Assembly: GCA_015491705.1 (NCBI GenBank)
Contig: WFVK01000063.1
Span: 1 to 6,148, forward strand
DNA from: Nitrospirota bacterium
Lineage (GTDB): Bacteria; Nitrospirota; Thermodesulfovibrionia; UBA6902
Direction of reading: 5' to 3'
Length of the DNA stretch: 6,148 bases
This document shows positions 1 to 4,970 of the stretch, piece after piece. A program made the translations under genes and the position numbers. Every line of letters starts with the position of its first letter. Position 1 is the first letter of the stretch. The notes under the pieces were generated by a model. It was not told where the DNA came from. It saw only the letters and a program-made list of their open reading frames with translations, and searched no databases.

Positions 1-1
1 G

Positions 2-394
2 AGTATAAATAATCATGTAGCCAACGGCACGGGAAATGTTCTTACCGCCGCCTCGGGCTTTCCTGAAGAGGGTCTCAAGATAAGTACAACATCAAACCAG
101 ACCGGCCTCTTCGGGACAATATCCGTTTCCCTGGGAATCGCGGATCTGCTTCCTTCCATACTCGATTCATATGTTGATTCAAATACCGGGGTTTTGAAAT
201 CAAAAGAAAATTCCATGCAGAGCTCCATAGATGATATAACAGACCGTATGGACAGGATGGAGAAGAAACTTGAAGACAAAGAGGAACGCCTGCGTGCGCA
301 GTTTGCACGACTCGAGGTGTTGCTGTCCAAATACGATACCATGGCTCAGTACCTTACAAACGCGTTGACCGCGTTACCGACAATCAACCAATAA
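2..394 (+). CDS. fliD: Flagellar filament cap protein FliD, C-terminal part (5' end outside window)
   Basis: The reading frame is open from the left edge and ends at TAA 392-394, giving the last 130 residues. FliD caps the growing filament and helps exported flagellin subunits fold at the tip. What is visible matches the FliD C-terminal domain: a beta-rich stretch containing TGLFGTISVSLGIADLLPSIL, whose amphipathic helix precedes VDSNTGVLKSKENSM. A long charged coiled coil follows (SIDDITDRMDRMEKKLEDKEERL), then the typical end, LRAQFARLEVLLSKYDTM and LTNALTALPTIN. In the family this terminal coiled coil packs with the N-terminal helix to form the part of the cap that sits on the filament. 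fliS follows after 44 bases, the usual fliD-fliS order. The initiation codon and N-terminal domains cannot be seen. An internal ATG at 194 is not a sensible start because the homologous sequence continues upstream of it. Confidence 0.93.
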   Translation, partial: SINNHVANGTGNVLTAASGFPEEGLKISTTSNQTGLFGTISVSLGIADLLPSILDSYVDSNTGVLKSKENSMQSSIDDITDRMDRMEKKLEDKEERLRAQFARLEVLLSKYDTMAQYLTNALTALPTINQ

Positions 395-420
395 CGGCCG
401 GGCTGACCACGAATACTGTT

Positions 421-428
421 AAAGGAGG
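421..428 (+). promoter_or_regulatory. Strong ribosome binding site of fliS
   Basis: AAAGGAGG is an essentially complete Shine-Dalgarno sequence. It ends 10 bases before the ATG at 439. It fixes the fliS start and suggests strong translation, as expected for a chaperone needed in proportion to flagellin. Confidence 0.8.
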
Positions 429-438
429 ATAATTTGCC

Positions 439-924
439 ATGTCTGACACCAGTATATCACGTTACAGGGAGAGCCAGATAACATCTGCAACGCCTGAAGA
501 GACGGTTCTGATGTTATATGACGGAGCAATACGTTTTCTCAGTACAGCTATCAAAGAAGTTGAAGAAAACAGTAATATTCCCGGAAAATCAATATTGCTG
601 GAGAAAACGGTGAAGATCATAGATTACCTGCAATCGTGCCTTGACAGTGAGAAAGGTGAAATCATCGCCAGGAATCTTAACAGTCTGTATGATTACATGG
701 TAATCGAGCTGACCAAGGCGAATCTGAGAAATGATACTGCAAAGATGCAGGAAATCCTCGGTCTTCTGATTACAATCAGGGACGGGTGGAACGGCATATG
801 CGATAAAAACAGCGGCAATGGCAAAATGCAGCAGCCTGAAATCAACGCCGGCCTTTACAGCAGCGGGGATATCGAGGAAGCGGAAACGCCTCAACCCGAA
901 AGCAAGATAGCAATAAAGGTGTAA
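439..924 (+). CDS. fliS: Flagellin export chaperone FliS
   Basis: The product has 161 residues. FliS binds the disordered C-terminus of flagellin in the cytoplasm, prevents early polymerisation and delivers it to the export apparatus through FlhA. Family marks in order: the N-terminal Y-R motif (SRYRESQITSATPEE, about 8-22), which caps the flagellin groove in known FliS structures; the hallmark VLMLYDGAIRFL (23-34); a helix with L..L...L..EKGEIIARNL (60-82); and the conserved SLYDYM and LTKANLRND region (84-101), followed by LITIRDGWN. FliS is normally about 125-140 residues. The extra 25-30 residues here are a polar, Pro/Glu-rich tail with no family match, probably disordered. The start is set by the strong ribosome site at 421-428. 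It lies between fliD and a FliT/FlgN-like gene, the classic late flagellar arrangement. Confidence 0.95.
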   Translation: MSDTSISRYRESQITSATPEETVLMLYDGAIRFLSTAIKEVEENSNIPGKSILLEKTVKIIDYLQSCLDSEKGEIIARNLNSLYDYMVIELTKANLRNDTAKMQEILGLLITIRDGWNGICDKNSGNGKMQQPEINAGLYSSGDIEEAETPQPESKIAIKV

Positions 925-955
925 TCTTAACCTTGATCTTGTATAAACGGACGAT

Positions 956-1008
956 GTTTTCATGCAACTGTAAGGTAAAGATGATTCAATGAAATCAGCA
1001 ATGAAAAC
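956..1008. repeat. 8-bp inverted repeat beside the ribosome site of the FliT-like gene
   Basis: GTTTTCAT at 956-963 is the exact reverse complement of ATGAAAAC at 1001-1008, with 37 bases between. The right arm touches the GGAGGGG ribosome site at 1009-1015. A stem here would place that site at the base of a hairpin in the 97-base gap after fliS. The stem is short and AT-rich and the loop is long, so this may be chance. Confidence 0.25.
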
Positions 1009-1015
1009 GGAGGGG
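1009..1015 (+). promoter_or_regulatory. Ribosome binding site choosing the start at 1022
   Basis: GGAGGGG lies 6 bases before ATG 1022, a good position. The longer in-frame start at ATG 989 has only AAGG at 972-975, 13 bases away. The site therefore favours the shorter 107-residue protein. Confidence 0.6.
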
Positions 1016-1021
1016 AACAAG

Positions 1022-1345
1022 ATGATCTTATTGTACGAAAAACTGCTCGATGCCGCCACGGGTGAAAAAGATGCGGTTGCGCGGTGCAATATCGATGAAA
1101 TAGAACATTACTGTTCTCTCAAAGAGGGCCTGGTAAAAGAACTGGAAGATATGCGCAGTTCCGGCAAAATGCCGGTTCTTTCTCCCCGGCAAAAGGATGA
1201 AATTGAATCGCTTATCAGGAAGATTATAGAGATTAACGCAGGTAATGCCAGTGCCGTCGGAAATATAAGAGATGAAGTGATAACTGAAATATCCGGCCTT
1301 CGGAAAAGAAAGGCGGCCTTTAAGGCATATCGTTCATGTGCTTAA
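1022..1345 (+). CDS. Small FliT/FlgN-like flagellar chaperone
   Basis: The product is a 107-residue, charged, almost entirely helical protein; a 118-residue form is possible from ATG 989. Its sequence (MILLYEKLLDAATGEKDAVARCNIDEIE) and size fit the short helical FliT/FlgN-type export chaperones. These bind the filament cap (FliT with FliD) or the hook-filament junction proteins (FlgN with FlgK/FlgL) and bring them to the secretion machinery. Heptad-like helices run at about 2-20, 24-45 and 57-95. The middle one contains the loop LSPRQKDEIESLIRKIIEIN, a pattern common in FlgN-like proteins. These families have low sequence conservation, so the call rests mainly on position right after fliD-fliS, size and helical character. 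FliT is preferred over FlgN because of the fliD-fliS-fliT order known in other bacteria. The terminator hairpin at 1392 lies 46 bases downstream, making this the last gene of its operon. Confidence 0.6.
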   Translation: MILLYEKLLDAATGEKDAVARCNIDEIEHYCSLKEGLVKELEDMRSSGKMPVLSPRQKDEIESLIRKIIEINAGNASAVGNIRDEVITEISGLRKRKAAFKAYRSCA

Positions 1346-1391
1346 CCACCGGAGGGCGCCTCTCCTGCCTGTTTATGCAAAATCAGGTTTG

Positions 1392-1430
1392 AAATACAAA
1401 TGTCAATAAGTTGACATTTGTATTTTTTTA
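1392..1430 (+). terminator. Rho-independent terminator ending the fliD-fliS-fliT-like operon
   Basis: A perfect 15-bp stem is formed by AAATACAAATGTCAA (1392-1406) and TTGACATTTGTATTT (1411-1425), with a 4-base TAAG loop. The T run at 1422-1429 partly belongs to the stem and partly follows it. The stem is AT-rich, which weakens it, but its length and perfection make chance unlikely. It separates the filament-assembly genes from the sigma-54 promoter of the next operon. Confidence 0.8.
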
Positions 1431-1544
1431 AGCATTTCGTTACCACCGCCATCAAAACAAAGAGCAATACCGTAACCCCGTCCCTGTTCTTTAAAATCAA
1501 ACAGTTATGTCCTGTACGGGCTTGAGTGCAAAGACAAGGCTGGA
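1431..1544 (+). other. Intergenic region upstream of the sigma-54 promoter, possible enhancer-binding region
   Basis: No plausible gene was found in this stretch between the terminator and the promoter. Sigma-54 promoters need an enhancer-binding activator (for example an FlrC, FleQ or NtrC relative) that usually binds 80-150 bases upstream. The only dyad symmetries seen are weak. CTGTT 1484-1488 pairs with AACAG 1500-1504, centred about 79 bases before the predicted start. GTTAC 1439-1443 pairs with GTAAC 1472-1476. Neither can be assigned to a known activator. Confidence 0.3.
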
Positions 1545-1563
1545 TTTGGCAAAGGATTTGCAT
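1545..1563 (+). promoter_or_regulatory. Sigma-54 (RpoN) promoter
   Basis: TTTGGCAAAGGATTTGCAT matches the consensus TTGGCACG-N4-TTGCW. The invariant GG is at 1548-1549 and GC at 1560-1561, exactly 10 bases apart. TTGGCA and TTGCA match fully and only the two bases after TTGGCA differ (AA for CG). The predicted transcription start is about 12 bases after the GC, near 1573, leaving a leader of about 47 bases before ATG 1620. Flagellar middle-class genes in many polarly flagellated bacteria use sigma-54, which fits the motility genes downstream. Confidence 0.85.
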
Positions 1564-1619
1564 AATTGAATACCAATGAATATTCAAAAAGGCAATCATG
1601 ATTTCAGAGAGGGGCAAAT

Positions 1620-2147
1620 ATGGAATCAATATTTTCATTAGCGGCTGTTACCGGGAATGCACCGAAGATTGACGAGAAGTATGTCCACAAGGCGGAAAGA
1701 GAAAATGTGGTCATAAGCGATATTCGCAGGGTCGATGACAGTGGAAATAATGTATTTGAATGCAGGCTGGTTTTTGATCATAATCTGCCTTTTTTCTTTG
1801 AACATTATATAGACCACGTGCCCGGTCTCCTTCTTATTGAGGCCGCAAGACAGATGAAAACGGCGGTCAGCCATATCTACTACGGAATAGGATTTGATCA
1901 TTCCTTTATCCTGTGTTCGAACGGCGCTGTCTTCAAGGACTTTGTGGAGCTGGACAGCCCGGTCACGCTAAGGCTGGTTATGGATGAATCCGGGATCAGC
2001 ATGGATGGAAGGGGCCGCAAGATATTTTACTGCAAGGTCTTTGCAATACAGGATAACGTCATCAAGGCCGAGCTTGAAAGCAGATGGAGATGCGTTCACA
2101 AGAGGATCATGAACAAGATGCGGTCAAGGAAAATGAGCGTTGTATAA
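1620..2147 (+). CDS. AfsA-like hotdog-fold protein (A-factor biosynthesis family), single domain
   Basis: The product has 175 residues; the start is supported by GAGAGGGG (1607-1614), 5 bases before the ATG. The sequence carries the AfsA-repeat pattern: YVHKAERENVVISDIRR (21-37), then an aromatic/acidic strand, then FFFEHYIDHVPGLLLIEAARQ (58-78), then SHIYYGI and HSFIL (84-97). The second block is the hotdog central helix with H62, D65, H66, G69, E74 and R77; E74 occupies the place of the catalytic acid in FabZ/FabA-type hotdogs. In Streptomyces, AfsA (about 300 residues, two repeats) condenses a beta-ketoacyl-ACP with dihydroxyacetone phosphate as the first step to gamma-butyrolactone signals. 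This protein has one repeat, so a homodimer would be needed to mimic the two-repeat form (inference). No signal peptide or membrane segment is seen. It is the first gene after the sigma-54 promoter and heads the motA-motB operon. Family membership is fairly certain; substrate and role are unknown. Alternatives are an acyl-ACP/CoA dehydratase, a thioesterase or a non-catalytic acyl sensor. Confidence 0.82.
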   Translation: MESIFSLAAVTGNAPKIDEKYVHKAERENVVISDIRRVDDSGNNVFECRLVFDHNLPFFFEHYIDHVPGLLLIEAARQMKTAVSHIYYGIGFDHSFILCSNGAVFKDFVELDSPVTLRLVMDESGISMDGRGRKIFYCKVFAIQDNVIKAELESRWRCVHKRIMNKMRSRKMSVV

Positions 2148-2158
2148 AATCAGGGAAT

Positions 2159-2162
2159 AGGA
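2159..2162 (+). promoter_or_regulatory. Ribosome site favouring a GTG start for the receiver protein
   Basis: AGGA ends 8 bases before GTG 2171. The GTG places the first receiver strand (FRILVAEDD) at residue 6, as is normal for this family. It also leaves a clean 23-base gap after the preceding stop. The alternative ATG 2084 would overlap that gene by 64 bases and add 29 residues with no domain match. Confidence 0.55.
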
Positions 2163-2170
2163 CAGGCAGG

Positions 2171-2800
2171 GTGAAAAAAAACGAATTCAGGATTCTCGTT
2201 GCCGAAGATGATGAAATGGTCAGAGATGTCATTGTCAGGTTTCTCTCAGAGGAAAAATATCCTGTCGTTGTTGCAGATAACGGACTGGCAGCCATAAAGC
2301 TCCTCAGGCTGGAGGATATAAAACTGGTACTTGCCGATCTGAGGATGCCGGGTGCCGACGGCATGGAGGTTTTGAGAACGGCGCTTCGCATTGATCCGGA
2401 CATTGCAGTTGTTCTTCTCACTGCATACGGGACACTCGATACAGCTCTCGAGGCCATGAAAGAGGGGGCATATGACTATATTGTCAAGCCGTTTGTAATG
2501 CAGCAGTTGCTGCTGGTGGTGAGAAATGCATTCAGGATGGCAAATCTTCTTGAGGAAAACCGCCAGTTGTCAGCCTGCCTGAAGGAGACATACCGTGCCC
2601 TTGAAGCCATCAAGGCGCGGGGGGGCTGTCAGCACGGAGCCCTGTCCCGTGATTCCATTGATAAGATCAAAAAATCAAGAGAGCCGGATATTATCGATGC
2701 TGAAGATTCTGCAGTATTAGACAGGATGACATCCGGCAGTACCGATGAAAATATCAAAAAATACAGCTCTCTGATAAACGATTTAAAAACCGGGGAATAA
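2171..2800 (+). CDS. NtrC-type response regulator receiver without an output domain
   Basis: From the GTG start the product has 209 residues; ATG 2084 would give 238. Residues 6-120 form a complete CheY-like receiver. The acidic pocket is E12-D13-D14, the phosphoacceptor is D56 in LADLRMPG, the switch residue is T84 in LLTAYG, and K106-P107 lies in YDYIVKPF. All active residues are present, so it should accept phosphate from a histidine kinase. The receiver resembles the NtrC/DctD class, and the following helix (LLLVVRNAFRMANLLEENRQL) looks like the linker that normally leads to a sigma-54-activating AAA+ domain. Here that domain and the DNA-binding domain are absent. About 75 polar, charged residues with no recognised fold follow and end in SSLINDLKTGE. 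The protein probably acts by protein contact rather than by binding DNA. Its likely partner is the kinase encoded at 4967, and its output may reach the PilZ protein, the motor or a separate activator (inference). Confidence 0.85.
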   Translation: MKKNEFRILVAEDDEMVRDVIVRFLSEEKYPVVVADNGLAAIKLLRLEDIKLVLADLRMPGADGMEVLRTALRIDPDIAVVLLTAYGTLDTALEAMKEGAYDYIVKPFVMQQLLLVVRNAFRMANLLEENRQLSACLKETYRALEAIKARGGCQHGALSRDSIDKIKKSREPDIIDAEDSAVLDRMTSGSTDENIKKYSSLINDLKTGE

Positions 2801-2818
2801 CGGACCATAAGGGGAAAA

Positions 2819-3424
2819 ATGGAGACTGAAAGGCCTGATAATAAAAAAACGGGGGAGAGAAGGAGTTATTTCAGGGTGGATGACGTAATATCGGTTGTGG
2901 TAAACCCTGTCGAGATTGACAGGGAAGGCAGAGAAAAATTTCTGAAGTCGGCCACAAGCTCATCCGCCTTTTCATTGATGACCCAGCAGCATTTGCCTGA
3001 AATCAGTACTGAAGAGGACGATCAGGATATCCCGGGAAATCAGAGACTGTATGCCTTGATTGCAGAGATAAATACAAAGCTCGATTTTATAATCAACCAT
3101 TTCAAGCTTGAAAAAGAAGGCCTCTCGTCATCAGAGAAAAAGCTGGTAAACATCAGCGCCTCGGGGCTGAGATTTACCATCGGCCATCCCGTGAAAACCG
3201 GTGATGTGCTGGAGATAAAACTGCTTTTGCCTACATACCCTCCCGTTGCCGTGTTTGCATACGGAGAAGTAAAAAGGGTGGAGGCGGTGAGCGAGGACAA
3301 ATTTGAAGTTGCCGTTGAATACCTTAACATGGGAGAGCCTGTAAGAAACGAAATAATCCAGTATACCCTGTCACGACAGAGGGAGACAATAAGAAGACTG
3401 AGAGAATCCGGAGCCAATGAATAA
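2819..3424 (+). CDS. PilZ-domain protein, probable c-di-GMP-dependent motility regulator
   Basis: The product has 201 residues, with an AAGGGG ribosome site (2809-2814) 4 bases before the ATG. PilZ domains bind cyclic di-GMP through RxxxR and D/NxSxxG. Both are present: R15-S-Y-F-R19 in ERRSYFRVDD, and N111-I-S-A-S-G116. The rest of the beta barrel follows (TGDVLEIKLLLP 127-138, AYGEVKRVEAV 147-157, FEVAVEYLNM 162-171), then a charged C-terminal helix, QYTLSRQRETIRRLRES (181-197). Unusually, about 90 residues separate the two motifs. The insert contains a polar segment (40-75) and a helix, LYALIAEINTKLDFIINHFKL (77-97), that could oligomerise. A similar long-helix layout occurs in some tetrameric PilZ proteins, not all of which bind c-di-GMP. 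The gene overlaps motA by 8 bases, indicating translational coupling and a role at the motor comparable to YcgR or FlgZ (inference). The PilZ fold is highly likely; ligand binding is likely but unproven. Confidence 0.85.
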   Translation: METERPDNKKTGERRSYFRVDDVISVVVNPVEIDREGREKFLKSATSSSAFSLMTQQHLPEISTEEDDQDIPGNQRLYALIAEINTKLDFIINHFKLEKEGLSSSEKKLVNISASGLRFTIGHPVKTGDVLEIKLLLPTYPPVAVFAYGEVKRVEAVSEDKFEVAVEYLNMGEPVRNEIIQYTLSRQRETIRRLRESGANE

Positions 3425-4172
3425 GACCGGCATCGCGGGCATATTGCTTGGTATCGCAGCGGTGCTCGGCGGCAATATTATGGAGGGCGGAAGAATAGGC
3501 TCCGTTGTGCAGGGGTCCGCCGCACTGATAGTATTCGGGGGGACGCTCGGCGCCACGATTCTGAGTTTTTCAGCAAAAGACATAAAACTCGCCGTGCAGA
3601 TGCTGAAAGAGGTTTTCTTTGAAAACCGCCTGCTGCCTGAAAACCGCATCCTTATAAAAGACATTGTGAACTATTCGGCGAAGGCAAGAAAGAGCGGCCT
3701 GTTATCGCTGGAGGATGAAATAAAGGTTATTAAATACGGTTTCCTCAGGCGGGCGCTGAGCCTTGTGGTTGACGGAATAGATTCAAAGGTACTACGGGAC
3801 AGTCTCGATCAGGAGAACAGGACCTTCGAGGAAAATATGGAGAGGGCTGCAAAGGTATTTGAAGCCGCGGGAGGATTTGCGCCCACGGTGGGCATAATCG
3901 GAGCGGTACTGGGTCTTATCCACGTAATGGAGAATCTGAGTGATCCGACAAAACTGGGCGCGGGGATTGCCGTGGCGTTTGTTGCAACGATATATGGAGT
4001 GGCTTCTGCGAATCTGATATTCCTGCCGATTGCAAAAAGATTAACGAACAATATCAGGCAGGAGATGTTTATCAGGGAGATGATAATAGACGGTGTGCTC
4101 GGCATTCAGGCAGGCAGCCATCCCTTTTTTCTTGAGGAACACCTCAATTCTTATCTTCCCGGCAGGCATTAA
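3417..4172 (+). CDS. motA: Flagellar motor stator protein MotA
   Basis: The product has 251 residues. MotA and MotB form the membrane ion channel that drives flagellar rotation. Four membrane segments are visible at about 4-20, 30-52, 154-173 and 182-204, with a large cytoplasmic loop between the second and third. That loop holds the rotor-contact region SLEDEIKVIKYGFLRRALSL (97-116), with charged residues expected to face FliG. The hallmark GGFAPTVGIIGAVLGLIHVM (152-171) contains P156, the equivalent of the essential proline near the channel. LGAGIAVAFVATIYGVASAN (180-199) and P204 complete the family pattern. Length matches the PomA/MotC-like MotA group, shorter than E. coli MotA. GGAG at 3410-3413 sits only 3 bases before the start, so initiation probably relies on coupling with the pilZ gene, which it overlaps. 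An 87-base structured gap separates it from motB. Whether the ion is H+ or Na+ cannot be read from the sequence. Confidence 0.95.
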   Translation: MNKTGIAGILLGIAAVLGGNIMEGGRIGSVVQGSAALIVFGGTLGATILSFSAKDIKLAVQMLKEVFFENRLLPENRILIKDIVNYSAKARKSGLLSLEDEIKVIKYGFLRRALSLVVDGIDSKVLRDSLDQENRTFEENMERAAKVFEAAGGFAPTVGIIGAVLGLIHVMENLSDPTKLGAGIAVAFVATIYGVASANLIFLPIAKRLTNNIRQEMFIREMIIDGVLGIQAGSHPFFLEEHLNSYLPGRH

Positions 4173-4235
4173 AAACGAGGATATCATCGATGCCGCCTGC
4201 AATCTCCAAGCGGCAGGGCAGTAGAGCCTGCCGGG
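4158..4235. repeat. Nested inverted repeats spanning the motA stop and the motA-motB gap
   Basis: CCCGGCAGGC (4158-4167, last codons of motA) is the perfect 10-bp reverse complement of GCCTGCCGGG (4226-4235). Inside lies a second stem, TGCCGC (4191-4196) with GCGGCA (4210-4215). CGGCAGG (4211-4217) could alternatively pair with CCTGCCG (4227-4233), giving a competing fold. No T run follows, so it is not a typical terminator. It may stabilise or process the mRNA, or adjust the MotA:MotB ratio. It occupies most of the only sizeable gap in an otherwise compact operon. Confidence 0.5.
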
Positions 4236-4259
4236 GGATAAGGGATATAAAACAGGATA

Positions 4260-4970
4260 ATGCGAAAAAGGCATAAAAAGAGGGAGGAAAAAGAAAACGT
4301 CGAGCGCTGGATGGTATCTTATGCAGACTTTGTCACTCTTCTGTTTTGCTTCTTTACCGCAATGTATGCTATAAGTAATGTAGATACGAACAAACTCGGC
4401 AAGTTTGTAGAGTCCATGAGATCAGCCTTTAATATTTCCGGTTCACGGGGCAATGCCTTTTCCGTCATAGAAGGCGTGCAGATATTTATGCCGGCCGACG
4501 TGGAACTGGAGTCCAGCATAAAGGAAATGCTCGGTACATTAATATCAAAATCAAAAGGCGGCATAGATGTCAGGAGAGACCGGAGGGGAATTGTAATATC
4601 CGTTGCAGACAAATTCTTTTTTGACAGCGGTTCCGCTGAACTGAAAAGCAGTTCAAGGGAAGTGCTTGACAAGATAGCGGAGGCATTAAAACAGTCTCCC
4701 AATATAATACGAATAGAGGGCCATACCGATAATATTCCGATAAGCAACAACAGGTTCTCTTCCAACTGGGAACTGTCTGCTGCAAGGGCGATAAATGTCG
4801 CAAAATATTTTATCCGTAGACACAATATTCAGCCGGAACGCCTGACAACCATCGGTTATTCCGAATACAGGCCTGTAGCATCAAACGACACCCCTGAAGG
4901 AAGGGCGAAAAACAGGAGAGTCGATATTGTGGTGCTGAATGCGGCCGAAAGTGAAAAAGAACCTGAATGA
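4260..4970 (+). CDS. motB: Flagellar motor stator protein MotB
   Basis: The product has 236 residues. MotB anchors the stator to peptidoglycan and supplies the ion-binding aspartate. In order: a short basic cytoplasmic tail (MRKRHKKREEKEN); the single membrane helix at about 17-39, with the essential aspartate D23 in WMVSYADFVTLLFCFF; a plug/linker region (40-105); and a periplasmic OmpA-type domain (112-226). The OmpA-type domain shows FFFDSGSAELKSSS (119-132), the peptidoglycan-binding IEGHTDNIP with D157, SAARA with R176, GYSEYRP (199-205) and GRAKNRRVDIVV (214-225). ATG 4260 is right because an in-frame stop lies just upstream (4248-4250) and the basic N-terminus is typical. Its ribosome site is poor: AGGA ends only 2 bases before the ATG, suggesting low or structure-dependent initiation after the folded gap. 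The last codons overlap the kinase start (ATGA at 4967-4970). Confidence 0.95.
   Translation: MRKRHKKREEKENVERWMVSYADFVTLLFCFFTAMYAISNVDTNKLGKFVESMRSAFNISGSRGNAFSVIEGVQIFMPADVELESSIKEMLGTLISKSKGGIDVRRDRRGIVISVADKFFFDSGSAELKSSSREVLDKIAEALKQSPNIIRIEGHTDNIPISNNRFSSNWELSAARAINVAKYFIRRHNIQPERLTTIGYSEYRPVASNDTPEGRAKNRRVDIVVLNAAESEKEPE

Noticed and set aside
425..438. GG-N10-GC spacing suggesting a sigma-54 promoter before fliS
   Set aside because: The GG is part of the AAAGGAGG ribosome site, the -24 element lacks TGGCA, and transcription would start inside fliS.
589..1089. 166-residue minus-strand open frame
   Set aside because: It is antisense to fliS and the start of the FliT-like gene, with no recognisable domain; the + strand genes explain the region.
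1411..1439. TTGACA resembling a sigma-70 -35 element in the terminator stem
   Set aside because: No acceptable TATAAT-like -10 element occurs 16-18 bases downstream; the hexamer is explained by the hairpin arm.
1342..1638. 98-residue minus-strand open frame covering the gap between the FliT-like and AfsA-like genes
   Set aside because: It runs through the terminator hairpin and the sigma-54 promoter, has an odd Cys/Ile/Leu-rich composition and matches no family I recognise.
2084..2170. Upstream ATG start for the receiver protein
   Set aside because: It would overlap the AfsA-like gene by 64 bases and add 29 residues (MEMRSQEDHEQD...) unlike any receiver N-terminus; GTG 2171 fits better, though this is not proven.
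2286..2301. TGGCA with GG-N10-GC spacing inside the receiver gene
   Set aside because: The -12 element is AAGC rather than TTGC and it lies within the conserved receiver coding sequence; probably chance.
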